The position numbers and the translations under genes were made by a program. This document shows, in pieces, positions 16,067-25,240 of a DNA stretch of 64,000 nucleotides. The notes under the pieces are model-generated. The model made no database searches, was not told the origin of the DNA, and was given only the letters and a program-made list of their open reading frames with translations. How positions within the stretch are numbered: the stretch's first letter is position 1; the number at the start of each line of letters is the position of its first letter. The stretch spans positions 1-64,000 of the forward strand of contig NZ_JBHUEE010000001.1 in assembly GCF_042680605.1 (NCBI RefSeq). Direction: 5' to 3'. Source of the DNA: Allobogoriella deserti. GTDB lineage: Bacteria > Actinomycetota > Actinomycetes > Actinomycetales > Actinomycetaceae.

Positions 16067-18225
16067 GACCCGATCCGCTGCCAGAGGAACTCGAACGCCA
16101 GGGCCTGCATGAAGGCCGCCTGGTCGTTGGTCGCGGCGCCGCCGTGGCCGCCCTCGATGTTCTCGTAGGAGGTCACGTCCTTGCCGGCGGCGAGCAGCTT
16201 CGCCGCCATCTTGCGTGCGTGCCCGGGATGGACGCGGTCGTCCCGGGTAGAGGTCGTGAACAGCACCGGCGGGTACTCGGCCGCAGGATCCACCCGGTGG
16301 TACGGCGAGAACGTCTTGATGAACTCCCACTCCTCGGGCTTGTCCGGATCGCCGTACTCGGCCATCCAGGACGCCCCCGCCAGCAGGTGGGAGTACCGCT
16401 TCATGTCCAATAGCGGCACCTGGCAGACGATCGCGCCGAACAGGTCCGGGTAACCGGTGAGCATGTTCCCCATGAGCAATCCGCCGTTCGAGCCGCCCTG
16501 TGCGCCGAGGTGCTCCCGGTCGGTGACCCCGCGTGCCACCAGGTCTCGGGCGACGGCCGCGAAGTCCTCGTACGCCCGGTGCCGGTTCTCCTTGAGCGCC
16601 GCCTGGTGCCAGCGCGGTCCGTACTCGCCGCCCCCGCGGATGTTCGCCACCACGTACACCCCGCCACGGGCCAACCAGGCTCGCCCCACCGAGGCGGAGT
16701 AGGCCGGGACTCGGGGGATCTCGAAGCCGCCGTAGCCGGCCAGCAGGGTTGGGGCGAGGGAGGAGGTGTCCACGCCCGCCCCGGTGGCCTGGAAGTACGG
16801 CACCTGTGTTCCGTCGTCGGACGTGGCGAAGTGTTGCTCGACCCGCATGCCTTCGGCATCGAAGAACGCCGGCAGTGACTTCAACGCTTCGACCGACGTC
16901 GTCGTACCGTCGGAATCGAGATCGAGCCGGGACAGGGTGGTCGGCGTGGTGAACCCGGTCGTGGTGAGCCACAGTGCGTCGGAGGTATCGGCATCGACCG
17001 CCCCGACGGCGATCGTCGCCAGTTCCGGCACCGCGGTACTCCCCCCGGAATCGCCGGTCGGATCCAACGGACGACGGCGCCACCGGCCGCCTCTCTCCGG
17101 CGGCGTCAGCACCTCGAGCCGGTTCGTCACGTCCTCGAGGACGTTGAGCACGAGATGGTGACGCGTCCACGTCGTACCCGCCAGCGCCGTCGAGGACGTC
17201 GGCCGGTAGAGCACCTCGAAGTCGCGGTTGCCGGCCAGGAAGTCCGTCAGCCGGATCCCGAGCAGGGCGCCGCCCGGGTATGTGGGGCCGTCGGTGCCTG
17301 CCGGCGTCCAGTCCTCACGCAGCTCGACCGTCAGCCACTCCCGATGCAGGTCCGGCTCGGCCGAACGCGGCAGGTCGAGCAGAGTCAGCTCGCCGTCGTC
17401 GTCGCGCAGGTACAGCTCGGCGTCGTAGAAGGCCCGGTGACGAAAGACGAGATCACGCTCGAACCCGGGTGTCTGATCCCGGGCCGCGCCGATGACCATG
17501 TCCGTCGGCTCGCCCGCGAACACCTCCGGAGCATCCTCGACAGGGGTGCCGCGCTCCCACCGGCGGACGGTCCGCGGGTAGCCCGAGGTGGTCATCGCGC
17601 CGGGGCCGAAGTCGGTGTAGACGAACACCGCGTCGCCGCTCTCGTCCGCCCATGCCAGACCGCCCTTCGACTCCTCCCGAGTGAACCCGTCCGGCACGAA
17701 CTGCTTGGTGACGAGATCGAACTCGCGGGTCACGTCCGCATCGGACCCGCCACGCGAGAGCGCGACCAGCGCCCGCCTGTGTGAGGGGCGGAGCACCCGG
17801 GCTCCGTGCCACACCCAGTTCACGCCCTCCTCGGCGCCGAGCGCGTCGACGTCGATCAGCACCTCCCACTCTGGTGAGTCACTGCGGTAGGAGTCCCACG
17901 TGGTGCGACGCCACAATCCGCGCTCGTGCTCGGCGTCGGTCCAGAAGTTGTACAGGTACTCGCCGCGCTGGACGACGGCCGGGATCTTGTCGGTGGAATC
18001 GAGGACCTCGCGGATCTCCGCGCGCATCCGGTCGAATCGGTCGCCACGCAGCTGGGCCTCGGCGTGCGCGTTGCGCTCGCGGACCCAGGCGAGCTGGTCC
18101 ACGCCCTCGACGTCCTCGAGCCAGCCGTGCGGATCGTCGGCCCCGGGCGTCCGGTCGGTCGCGTCCGCCGGGCCCTGGTCGGACGGGTGCTGGTCGGTGG
18201 TGGTCTCGGCGAAAGGCTCGGTCAC
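16063..18225 (-). CDS. Prolyl oligopeptidase family peptidase (S9A)
   Basis: 720 aa, normal for the family, no signal peptide so cytoplasmic. N-terminal beta-propeller part starts DDPHGWLEDVEGVDQLAWVRERN; the C-terminal alpha/beta hydrolase has catalytic Ser in GGSNGGLLMG (about 565), the Asp in STRDDRVHPGHARKMAAKL (about 660) and the His in ENIEGGHGGAA (about 695). It cleaves proline-containing short peptides. It forms an operon with the HIT protein and is divergent from the amidase, with only 48 bases between. Confidence 0.95.
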   Translation of the reverse strand: MTEPFAETTTDQHPSDQGPADATDRTPGADDPHGWLEDVEGVDQLAWVRERNAHAEAQLRGDRFDRMRAEIREVLDSTDKIPAVVQRGEYLYNFWTDAEHERGLWRRTTWDSYRSDSPEWEVLIDVDALGAEEGVNWVWHGARVLRPSHRRALVALSRGGSDADVTREFDLVTKQFVPDGFTREESKGGLAWADESGDAVFVYTDFGPGAMTTSGYPRTVRRWERGTPVEDAPEVFAGEPTDMVIGAARDQTPGFERDLVFRHRAFYDAELYLRDDDGELTLLDLPRSAEPDLHREWLTVELREDWTPAGTDGPTYPGGALLGIRLTDFLAGNRDFEVLYRPTSSTALAGTTWTRHHLVLNVLEDVTNRLEVLTPPERGGRWRRRPLDPTGDSGGSTAVPELATIAVGAVDADTSDALWLTTTGFTTPTTLSRLDLDSDGTTTSVEALKSLPAFFDAEGMRVEQHFATSDDGTQVPYFQATGAGVDTSSLAPTLLAGYGGFEIPRVPAYSASVGRAWLARGGVYVVANIRGGGEYGPRWHQAALKENRHRAYEDFAAVARDLVARGVTDREHLGAQGGSNGGLLMGNMLTGYPDLFGAIVCQVPLLDMKRYSHLLAGASWMAEYGDPDKPEEWEFIKTFSPYHRVDPAAEYPPVLFTTSTRDDRVHPGHARKMAAKLLAAGKDVTSYENIEGGHGGAATNDQAAFMQALAFEFLWQRIGS

Positions 18226-18273
18226 TCTGCTATCTCATCACGGTGTGTCCGCCGCGGGGGCTACCGTCGAGTC

Positions 18274-19707
18274 ATGAGCGAGATCCACGAGCTGTCCGCC
18301 CTCGAGCTCGCCGCCGTGGTTCGGTCGGGGGAGGTCTCGCCGGCGGAGGTCACCGAGCACACGCTGGACCGTGCAGAACGACTGGGGCCCGGCGTCGGTG
18401 CGTTCGTGCACGTCGCCGCCGACCTCGCGCGCGAACAGGCGAGCCGGGCCGCCACCCTGCTCGCGGACTCCCGCGGCGTCGACGCAGCCGCGCTCCCACC
18501 GTTCCTCGGGGTGCCGGTGCCGATCAAGGACAACCTCATGGTCGCCGGGCTCCCGTTCCGTGGCGGCTCGGCAGCGCTCGACCTGATGCCCACGGTCGAC
18601 GACGGCGTCGTCACCCTGCTGCGTGAGGCCGGCACCATCATGGTCGGCAAGACCAACCTGCCCGAGCTCGGCCTACCGCCGTACACCGAACCGGACATCG
18701 CACCTCCCGCCCGTAGCCCGTGGGACACGCACCGGACCGCCGGCGGATCGAGCGGTGGGGCAGCGGCGGCGGTCGCCGCCGGGATCGTCCCGGCCGCGCA
18801 CGGTAACGACGGCGGTGGGTCCCTCCGGATCCCGGCCTCGGCCTGCGGCCTCGTCGGGCTGAAGGTCTCACGCGGGCGCATCTCGCCGGGGCCGTACGGC
18901 GTGGACGGTGTGGGCTTGTCGACGAACGGCGTACTGACCCGCACCGTGCGAGACACCGCGGCATTTCTCGACGTCCTCGCCCGGCCATGGCCTGGGGAGA
19001 CCTTCCATCTGCCTGATCCCACCGACACATTCCTGGCGGCGTGCGAGCGTGAACCGGGTCCGCTCCGGATCGGCGTCCTGACCGATCCGATCGCCGTGGA
19101 CGGCGCACCGGTCCACCCGGAGGTGCTCGCCGGCGTCGCGCGTGCCGGACGGCTGCTGGAGCAGCTCGGCCACCACCTTCAGGTGATCCCGCCGCCGTTC
19201 AGCGCGCAGGACTGGGACGCGTTCGGGCCGCTGTGGGCCGTGGGTGCGCTGCAGGCACCGATCCCGCCGGAGGCGGAGTCGGCCTTGCTGCCGCTGACGC
19301 GGTGGTTGCGCGAGCGTGGGCGAGGCGTCTCCGGCGCGGAGTACGCGGACGCACTGGCCGCGCTGCAACGCCTGACGCGGCGGACTGCGGGGGCGTGGGC
19401 CGGGCTGGACGTCATCCTCAGCCCGACGCTCGCCCAACCGGCGGCACCGATCGGGTCCATCCGTGACGACGCCGACCCTGCGGGCGACTTCGCCGCGCAG
19501 AAGGCGTTCACCCCCTGGACGTCGACGTGGAACATCATCGGCGCCGCGTCGATCAGCCTGCCGTTGCACCGGGCCGAGGTGGACGGCATCGAGTTGCCGT
19601 TCGGCGTCATGCTCGGCGGGCGCACCGGTGATGAGGAGACCCTGCTGAGCCTGGCCGCGACGCTCGAGGCGGCCGACCCGTGGCCGGCCTTCCCGCCCGG
19701 CACGTGA
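18274..19707 (+). CDS. Amidase (amidase signature family)
   Basis: 477 aa, full length. The Ser-cisSer-Lys triad is visible: Lys in GVPVPIKDNLMVAG (about 85), the signature TAGGSSGGAAAAVAAG (about 160) and the nucleophile in NDGGGSLRIPASACG (about 180). Hydrolyses an amide; substrate cannot be read from sequence. It resembles the GatA fold but no gatB/gatC lie nearby, so it is more likely a catabolic amidase. The start at 18274 was chosen because it begins at the family N-terminus (HELSALELAAVVRSGEVS). A strong hairpin follows the stop. Confidence 0.93.
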   Translation: MSEIHELSALELAAVVRSGEVSPAEVTEHTLDRAERLGPGVGAFVHVAADLAREQASRAATLLADSRGVDAAALPPFLGVPVPIKDNLMVAGLPFRGGSAALDLMPTVDDGVVTLLREAGTIMVGKTNLPELGLPPYTEPDIAPPARSPWDTHRTAGGSSGGAAAAVAAGIVPAAHGNDGGGSLRIPASACGLVGLKVSRGRISPGPYGVDGVGLSTNGVLTRTVRDTAAFLDVLARPWPGETFHLPDPTDTFLAACEREPGPLRIGVLTDPIAVDGAPVHPEVLAGVARAGRLLEQLGHHLQVIPPPFSAQDWDAFGPLWAVGALQAPIPPEAESALLPLTRWLRERGRGVSGAEYADALAALQRLTRRTAGAWAGLDVILSPTLAQPAAPIGSIRDDADPAGDFAAQKAFTPWTSTWNIIGAASISLPLHRAEVDGIELPFGVMLGGRTGDEETLLSLAATLEAADPWPAFPPGT

Positions 19708-19739
19708 GCCGAGCGCCCGATCGAGCGTCGCCGGGACGA

Positions 19740-19773
19740 GAGATGGGGCCGGGATCGCTCCCGGCCCCATCTC
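19740..19773. terminator. Bidirectional terminator between amidase and secreted repeat protein
   Basis: A perfect 15-bp stem (GAGATGGGGCCGGGA-type arms, 19740-19754 and 19759-19773) with loop TCGC. It lies between two convergent genes. Confidence 0.9.
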
Positions 19774-19809
19774 GTTCTCAGCTCACGTCACCGCTGGGCG
19801 GTGATGTGG

Positions 19810-21450
19810 TCACTGGCATCCGCATCCCTGCAGGCCGCCGCTGAGCTCGCTGCCGTTGGCGGTGTTCACGGTGACCGTGAACTCGCCGCCGGTCAGCGCG
19901 GCGATCTGCTCCTCGGTCAGCTCGAACGAGCCGCCTGCGCCGCCGCTCGTCCCACCGTTGGCCGTCAGCTCGAGGTCGCTGCCGGTGCCGTTGGTGTCCA
20001 GCGAGATGGAGGTGACCTCGGAGTCCATCTCGGTGTAGATGCAGGTGACCGTGAAGGTGTTGCCGGTCAGCGTGCCCTGGCACTGGCCCGCGCCCGAGGT
20101 CTGGTCGCCGGACAGGATCACGCTGAAGTCGGTCGTGGTCGACGCGTCGCCGTCGCCACCCGGGAGGCCGCCGCCCGGCAGGCCACCACCGAGCAGGCCG
20201 CCGATGCCGCCGAGGAGGTCGCCGTCACCACCGACGAGGCCGTCCTCGCCGCCGAGCAGGCCGCCGTCACCACCGAGCAGGCCATCCTCGCCGCCGAGCA
20301 GACCGTCGACGCCACCGAGGAGGTCACCGGCGCCGCTGTCGCCGCCGGAACCGTTGTCGCCGTCGCCGGAGCCGTTGTCGCCGTCGCCGGAGCCGTTGTC
20401 GCCGTCGCCGGAGCCGTTGTCGCCGTCGCCGGAGCCGTTGTCCCCGTCACCGGAGCCGTTGTCGCCGTCACCGGAGCCGTCGCCCGAGCCGGCGTCGCCA
20501 CCGAGACCGGGCAGCAGGCCGGAAAGCGCGTCCTCGCCGAAGAGCTGCGTCAGCGTCTCCTCGTCGAGCACTCCGGTCAGCGCCTCTTCGCCGATCACGC
20601 CGGAGAGGGGCTCGTCGCCGAGCACACGCGTGAGCGTGTCGCCGTTGAGGACATCCCCCACCGCGTCTTCACCGACGACGCCGGACAGCGACTCGAGCGT
20701 GTTGATGTTCTCCGTGATCTGCAGGACCTCGAGCACTCCCTGCGGGTCACCGGTGGTCACGGCCTCGAGTGCGGTCTCCCACAGCAGGCGCCAGGTGTCG
20801 ATGTGGTCACCGGCGAAGCCCACGTACTCGTCCAGGTTGGTCAGCGTCTCGGGGGTGAGGCGCTGGAGGATCGCCGAGGCGTCGGTCGTCTCCCAGATGT
20901 AGTTCGGGTCCGTGAGCATGTCGGGCGACGGCAGCCCGGGCATGATCAGGTCCGAGAGGTTGGTGAGCTCCTCGACCGACGGCACGTTCAGCGTCGTCAG
21001 GTCGTTGCTGTCCAGCGGGATGCCGATGCCGCCGCACGAGGTGAGCAGCGTGACGTAGTCGGTGTCGTGGCCCTTGACGTGGTCCGGGTTGAACACCGGG
21101 ATCCACCCGAGCGGACCGCCGTAGATGTCGATGACCGGCATGTTGGAGTTGCCGATCGCTCCGCTGGCCAGGGAGAGCACCAGGTTCTCGTAGGTGGGGT
21201 CGGTGTGGTGCTCGTTGAGGTGGGAGAAGCTCCCGAGGAGCGGGATGCCGTCCTCATTGGCCCACATGTGCTCGAGGAAGAACTCGCAGGCGTCCGCACC
21301 GCCCCCGTGACCTCCTCCGTGGCCGCCGCCGTGCCCTTCGTCCGCGGCTGCGGCCGGTGCCGTGACCATTCCTCCGCCGAGGACGATCGCCGAGGCGGTC
21401 GCCGCGGTGGCCAGCCACTTCCGGCCTAGCCGTGCGATTCTGCTTGACAT
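19810..21450 (-). CDS. Large secreted protein with Asp/Gly repeats and a CHRD-like C-terminal domain
   Basis: 546 aa. Signal peptide 1-37 (SSRIARLGRKWLATAATASA ending APAAAA). Then a His/Gly run (GHGGGHGGGHGGG), a soluble domain with paired Cys (ADACEFF, TSCGGIG) and segments such as HLNEHHTDPTYENLVLSLASG, followed by Leu/Glu repeats. Residues about 340-415 are six copies of GSGDGDN, then repeats of LLGGxDG. The C-terminal 120 residues (FSVILSGDQTSGAGQCQGTL, GSFELTEEQIAAL, Cys near the end) resemble CHRD-type domains. The Asp-rich repeats could bind calcium, but this is inference. The start at 21450 begins the signal peptide. Function unknown; surface or matrix role plausible. Confidence 0.75.
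   Translation of the reverse strand: MSSRIARLGRKWLATAATASAIVLGGGMVTAPAAAADEGHGGGHGGGHGGGADACEFFLEHMWANEDGIPLLGSFSHLNEHHTDPTYENLVLSLASGAIGNSNMPVIDIYGGPLGWIPVFNPDHVKGHDTDYVTLLTSCGGIGIPLDSNDLTTLNVPSVEELTNLSDLIMPGLPSPDMLTDPNYIWETTDASAILQRLTPETLTNLDEYVGFAGDHIDTWRLLWETALEAVTTGDPQGVLEVLQITENINTLESLSGVVGEDAVGDVLNGDTLTRVLGDEPLSGVIGEEALTGVLDEETLTQLFGEDALSGLLPGLGGDAGSGDGSGDGDNGSGDGDNGSGDGDNGSGDGDNGSGDGDNGSGDGDNGSGGDSGAGDLLGGVDGLLGGEDGLLGGDGGLLGGEDGLVGGDGDLLGGIGGLLGGGLPGGGLPGGDGDASTTTDFSVILSGDQTSGAGQCQGTLTGNTFTVTCIYTEMDSEVTSISLDTNGTGSDLELTANGGTSGGAGGSFELTEEQIAALTGGEFTVTVNTANGSELSGGLQGCGCQ
20351..20476 (-). repeat. Six tandem 21-bp repeats inside the secreted protein gene
   Basis: Plus-strand unit begins CCGTTGTCGCCGTC and is repeated six times without spacers; the last two copies have a few base changes (TCCCCGTCACC, TCGCCGTCACC). 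Each unit encodes GSGDGDN. Near-identical units suggest recent slippage expansion. Confidence 0.95.
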
Positions 21451-21812
21451 ATCACTGGCTCTTTTCTGTGAGCGACGGGAATTGTCCTGGCACACCGAAA
21501 CGCCCGTGTCGACGTGCTCGAGGTGAGCCCGTTGCCGCACAGCCGGAACCGTGACCGGGACCGAGGCCGTGGGGCACGGTTCCGGTCACGCGGACCGCTA
21601 TGACCGACGCCGTCGACGGCTGACCGTGCAGAACGACGTCGGACCGACCGGAGCCGACGTGGTGAGGGCGAATCTCTGCGCACCGGTGGCGACTCTATGG
21701 ATGGCCCGGCGCTGCGGCCAGAGATGCCGGGCACGGGCGTCCGAATTCTGCGGCCCGCCGCAACCGCTGCGGGAATCCGCAGCGGCGCGTCCCTCGCTCC
21801 TCGCCCCCGGGG
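21451..21812. other. Intergenic stretch with an inverted repeat
   Basis: No gene supported in 362 bases upstream of the secreted protein gene. CCGGAACCGTG (21543-21553) and CACGGTTCCGG (21575-21585) form an 11-bp inverted repeat with 21 bases between. It lies about 95 bases before the start and could be an operator or a 5'-leader hairpin. Confidence 0.5.
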
Positions 21813-22031
21813 TCAACGCTCCGGGATCGAGCCCGGTGGTGGACCCGGGCTCTTCGGTGCCTCGGGCGAGTCGGGAGACTCGGGCGAGGCGTGCGGTTCG
21901 TCGGGCGTCTGACCGGGAATGCTGCCCGGTGGCGGGCCCGGACTCTTCGGTGCGTCCGGCGTCTCCGCGGTCCGGGCCGAAGGGTCCGGCTCGGCAGGGT
22001 CGGGCGTCGGACGTGGGTCGTCGGTGCTCAT
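21813..22031 (-). CDS. 72-residue proline-rich protein with an internal duplication
   Basis: 72 aa, no signal peptide or membrane segment, very rich in Pro, Ser, Asp and Glu, so disordered. The 13-residue motif APKSPGPPPGSIP occurs twice (about 27-39 and 57-69), separated by DEPHASPESPDS-type sequence. GGAGG lies five bases before the ATG, which supports a real gene despite its low complexity. It sits between the secreted repeat protein and the Rv0909-like gene. Function unknown. Confidence 0.65.
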   Translation of the reverse strand: MSTDDPRPTPDPAEPDPSARTAETPDAPKSPGPPPGSIPGQTPDEPHASPESPDSPEAPKSPGPPPGSIPER

Positions 22032-22171
22032 CGGGACCTCCGTCGGTCGTCGTCCCGACGATCGTCACCCCGATTCGTCGTCGTCGCACCTGGAGGACGG
22101 CACCCGCCGTCCGTGGTCCGGAAGCGCGGCGCGACGGTGCGCCGCGGGCGAGGTGACGCCCGGATGCGACG

Positions 22172-22207
22172 ACGACGGCGCCCGGCACTGTCGCCGGGCG
22201 CCGTCGT
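22172..22207 (-). terminator. Terminator of the Rv0909-like gene
   Basis: A perfect 15-bp stem (ACGACGGCGCCCGGC and its complement) with loop ACTGTC, starting 10 bases beyond the stop of the gene at 22218. Confidence 0.85.
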
Positions 22208-22217
22208 GTGTGGTCGC

Positions 22218-22451
22218 TCAGGGACGATCGCGGTCCGCGGCCCCGTCGTTGCCGATCCGCTCGTCCGCGGCGTCGCGCGCACTGTCGATCTGGTCGCCGA
22301 ACCGGCCACCGGTCAGGCCGTCGGCCTTCTCCGCGGCCGTTCCGAGGGCCGAGTCGCTGATCTCCTCGGCCTTGTCCGACCGCAGCGCGTCCTGGACCTT
22401 CTCACCGCCGATGGCGTCCTTGGCCTTGTCCATGAAGTCGCCGATACCCAT
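22218..22451 (-). CDS. Rv0909/MT0933-like putative antitoxin-family protein
   Basis: 77 aa, charged and helical: MGIGDFMDKAKDAIGGEKVQ at the start, FGDQIDSARDAADERIGND at the end. The MGxxDKAKD opening and the GGRFGDQID segment match small actinobacterial proteins annotated as Rv0909-family antitoxins. No toxin gene is next to it, and most members of the family stand alone, so a toxin-antitoxin role is doubtful; a general stress role is equally possible. GAAGGGAG lies upstream of the ATG and a strong terminator follows. Confidence 0.75.
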   Translation of the reverse strand: MGIGDFMDKAKDAIGGEKVQDALRSDKAEEISDSALGTAAEKADGLTGGRFGDQIDSARDAADERIGNDGAADRDRP

Positions 22452-22775
22452 GTCGGGCTCCCTTCCCCCTGCTGATTGCGGCTGCGCCCGGCCAAGGATC
22501 CTGGTGCACCCTTGCCCGGCACGCTCGACTATGGCACGGCGCCGTTCGACGCGACAGGTCTGTTGCCAAGCATGTGCACGCGCCAGGTTGCCCGTCGCCC
22601 TGGCCGCGCCGACGCGCGGCCGGGGCGGCGGTCTTGGGAGGCATGATTTGCGGTTCGAGGCACGCTCTGTGTCCCTTCAAGGGCGGAAGCTGTCTCCGAC
22701 CGTCCTGAACCGCGGCGAAGGGTGGGGACGTTTGGTTGGCCACGAGCGGGGACGGCCATTGACACCGCTCATCCG
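22452..22775. other. Intergenic stretch, nothing recognised
   Basis: 324 bases without a supported gene or RNA. It separates the last conserved-looking gene from the accessory stretch beginning with the GNAT protein. No repeat or attachment site was recognised. Confidence 0.4.
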
Positions 22776-23435
22776 TCAATCGATTTCCAGCTGTGCGTCA
22801 GTAAGTGGACGGTCCGCGTAGACGAGCCGCACCGCGTCGGCGTCCGGGTTTCCGGCGTCTGGGCCTCGCCAAACGAGTGAGAGGCCTACGCGCTCGGCTG
22901 TCGCTCGCGAGGCATGGTTATGTTCCAGGAGATATGCCGTGACGGGGGCCTCTGGGTGAATCTGGGCGGCGGTATCGACTGCCGCGCGGGAGATCTCGAC
23001 CGCGAAGCCCTGGCGTTGCTGGCCGGGTGCGACTCGGTAGTAGAGGTTCCAGATCCCGCCGTGTCGTAGCCGCACTCCACCGATACCGACGAACGCACCG
23101 TTGTCGCGACGGTGGGCGTTCCAGTATCCGAGCCCGTCGCGCTCCCAGTCCGCAGCGAACGAGGTTAGCTGCTTCAGCGTCTGTCGCTGGTCGACGTGAC
23201 GGCCTGACGGGAAGTGCGTCCAAACGCGCGGGTCGGAGTGCAGGGCGAACTGCTGATCGATGTCTCGGACACTGACCGGAACGAGCTTCAGCCGGTCGGT
23301 TAGCAGCCCCGCGGAAGCTTCGAACACCTGGGGGATCGTAGTCCGTCGCGCCGACCTGGCTAGTTCGTCCTTGACGCGGTAGTTGTCCGAACAAGCCGAA
23401 CCCGAGCGCACGGGCCTACCAGTCATCCTGAGCAC
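22776..23435 (-). CDS. GNAT N-acetyltransferase (RimJ/RimL type)
   Basis: 219 aa. The domain starts near residue 44 with LLTDRLKLVPVSVRDIDQQF and contains the acetyl-CoA loop region GQQRQGFAVEISRAAVD and the C-terminal HNHASRATAERVGLSLVWRG. The substrate is unknown. Start proposed as GTG at 23435 because GGAGG lies five bases before it; an ATG three codons later is the alternative. The 40 residues before the domain are poorly conserved in appearance. Confidence 0.8.
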   Translation of the reverse strand: MLRMTGRPVRSGSACSDNYRVKDELARSARRTTIPQVFEASAGLLTDRLKLVPVSVRDIDQQFALHSDPRVWTHFPSGRHVDQRQTLKQLTSFAADWERDGLGYWNAHRRDNGAFVGIGGVRLRHGGIWNLYYRVAPGQQRQGFAVEISRAAVDTAAQIHPEAPVTAYLLEHNHASRATAERVGLSLVWRGPDAGNPDADAVRLVYADRPLTDAQLEID

Positions 23436-23622
23436 AGGAGCCTCCACCACGGCTCCATCAGCCTCCTCCGCGCGATACCACGGTTGTCGGTCGTGCCCGC
23501 CGCGATGCTCCAGCCGGCTTTGACGATCGGCGACCGCAGAACTCGGACGGTGCGGTTTGTGTTCTTCAGCGGTCGGCCGGAATTCACCAGGTGCCGTAAA
23601 CGGGGGCGACGCGGCGAGAGGT

Positions 23623-24408
23623 TCACACGGGGATGTGGTAGGACGTCTTCCGGGCCGCCGGATGGCGAGCGAGGTACTCCTCGAAAGTGATCGAGCCGTA
23701 CGCGTTCCCCGGCGTCAGGTTCGCTCCGTCGCGGTAGATTCGGAACGCCCGGCCCGGGATCCGGAAGCCCACGACAGGGCGACGGCGGCCGGTCGCCCGC
23801 AAGTAGCTACGGGCCAGCTCGGTAAGCCGATGTACCTCGGGTCCACCGACGTCCGCGACGCGACCCGCCGGCTTGCCGAGCGCCAACTCGACGAGGCGGT
23901 CAGCCACCTCGCCGGCGTCGATTGCTTGGACACAGACGTCGGGCACGAACATGACTGGGCTCTTGGCGAGGGTTGCAAGCATGCTGCGGACGAGGTCGTG
24001 GAACTGGGTAGCGCGTACGAGTGTGACCGGCAGGCCGGACGCGACAATACGTTCCTCCGTGGCGACCTGCACCTTCATAAAGCCCATGGGAATCCGGTCG
24101 GCACCGACGATCGCAATGTAGATGAAGTGACGTACACCGGCATCGAGTGCGGCCTCGGCCAGCCGGCCCGTCGCGTCCGGCTCGTCGCGCATGGCAAACG
24201 CGAGATGGATGACGACGTCCACGCCATCAACGGCGGCACGGAGACCCGCGCCGGACCGTAGGTCCGCCGTCGCCCACTCGGTACTGCTGCCTTCCGTCCG
24301 CGGTCGGCGGCTCATGACCCGGACCGTGAGGCCGCTTGCCGTGAGCCTTTCGACAACGCGGCGGCCGAGCTGGCCCGTGCCACCGGTCACCAGGATTCGT
24401 TCAGTCAT
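23623..24408 (-). CDS. NAD(P)-binding NmrA/SDR-type epimerase-like protein
   Basis: 261 aa. N-terminal Rossmann motif ILVTGGTGQLGRRVVERL, then VMSRRPR and VDVVIHLAF. No YxxxK active site is seen, as in atypical NmrA-like SDRs (SDR a5 group). It may bind NAD(P)H and act as a reductase or redox sensor. AGGAG precedes the ATG at 24408 by seven bases; 22 more codons are open upstream but unsupported. Confidence 0.85.
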   Translation of the reverse strand: MTERILVTGGTGQLGRRVVERLTASGLTVRVMSRRPRTEGSSTEWATADLRSGAGLRAAVDGVDVVIHLAFAMRDEPDATGRLAEAALDAGVRHFIYIAIVGADRIPMGFMKVQVATEERIVASGLPVTLVRATQFHDLVRSMLATLAKSPVMFVPDVCVQAIDAGEVADRLVELALGKPAGRVADVGGPEVHRLTELARSYLRATGRRRPVVGFRIPGRAFRIYRDGANLTPGNAYGSITFEEYLARHPAARKTSYHIPV

Positions 24409-24679
24409 GCCCCTGCTCCTTTTAGCCGTGTGACTGTTCTCCATATGACGAAGTTGACGGCGTGGCCGTGACACGACCTCGTGCGGAAGCTGCTGGTGAT
24501 CTGTGTCGTCACTGACCGGGCAGCTTGGCTCGGGACGGTCACGATGTCACCGGTGAGGAGGGAGAGCGCCTGTCGCTGACCTGGAAGCCGATCCGGTACA
24601 CCCAGTCCAGCCGCGGGCCGATCGCCGTCGCGGCCCTGTCGGGTCTGGCTACCGCTCCGACGTGGATCCGTACACAGAC

Positions 24680-25240
24680 CTAATCTCGGTCCAGCAGCAC
24701 GAAAGTGAACCCGGAACGCGTCGGACGGTTCAGCGGGAGGTCACATCGCACCAGGCGTCGAGCCTCGCTTCTGCTCACGCCGACACCAAGCGCGATGAGT
24801 GCATCCGGCCGTATCGGTATCGGGTCGTCGAAGACGACGTCGACCCGGAACGGCAGTATCTCCTCGCTGTGAGCCGGCGAGGTTTCCAGCCGCCAGGCGT
24901 GTGACCAGTCCAGAGTGAAGCGGTTGCGGCGGCCGAGCCTCGGAGCCAGCAGGGTCGATGCCACCAGTTCGGGGTCGTCGATCTGGTAGCTGTGCAGTTC
25001 GGCTGGATCGAAGGATCTGACGGGCATGCGCTCGTGGACCGTGAGCTTGCGTGGCCGATCGCAGGAGACGCACCGGGCCAGGAGCCACACATCCAGCAGC
25101 TTTCCATTGGCATTGACCCGGAACCTGCCGTCGCCGACGGTAGCCGACTTAGACGGACACGCCACGCACCGAAGGGACAGCAAAGGCAGCCTGGTGCGCC
25201 GAACGACCCAGGATCGCGCCGACTGAGATTGTGAAGACAT
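24680..25240 (-). CDS. DUF1062 family protein
   Basis: 186 aa. Two CxxC pairs (LRCVACPS about 25, ARCVSCDRPR about 56) flank the motif GDGRFRVNANGKLLDVWLL, and the C-terminus has LGVSRSEARRLV followed by LNRPTRSGFTFVLL; this order is that of DUF1062. The CxxC pairs probably bind zinc and the SRSEARRLV part resembles an S4-type RNA-binding helix. No function is established. GAGGG lies before the ATG at 25240. Confidence 0.8.
   Translation of the reverse strand: MSSQSQSARSWVVRRTRLPLLSLRCVACPSKSATVGDGRFRVNANGKLLDVWLLARCVSCDRPRKLTVHERMPVRSFDPAELHSYQIDDPELVASTLLAPRLGRRNRFTLDWSHAWRLETSPAHSEEILPFRVDVVFDDPIPIRPDALIALGVGVSRSEARRLVRCDLPLNRPTRSGFTFVLLDRD

Noticed and set aside
15596..17170. A single 524-codon protein including the HIT domain
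   Set aside because: The upstream part is an out-of-frame reading of the prolyl oligopeptidase; the HIT gene starts at the GTGA overlap.
20351..20476. Tandem repeats as a possible CRISPR array
   Set aside because: Units are contiguous without spacers and keep a reading frame; no cas genes nearby.
19801..21429. 542-codon open frame opposite the secreted repeat protein, rich in Val/Ala/Glu
   Set aside because: Its repeats simply mirror the 21-bp units; the minus frame has a signal peptide and a terminator and is preferred.
22640..22670. GGTTCGAGGC as a T-arm of a tRNA
   Set aside because: The loop does not fit TTCRANY and no acceptor or anticodon stem is found around it.
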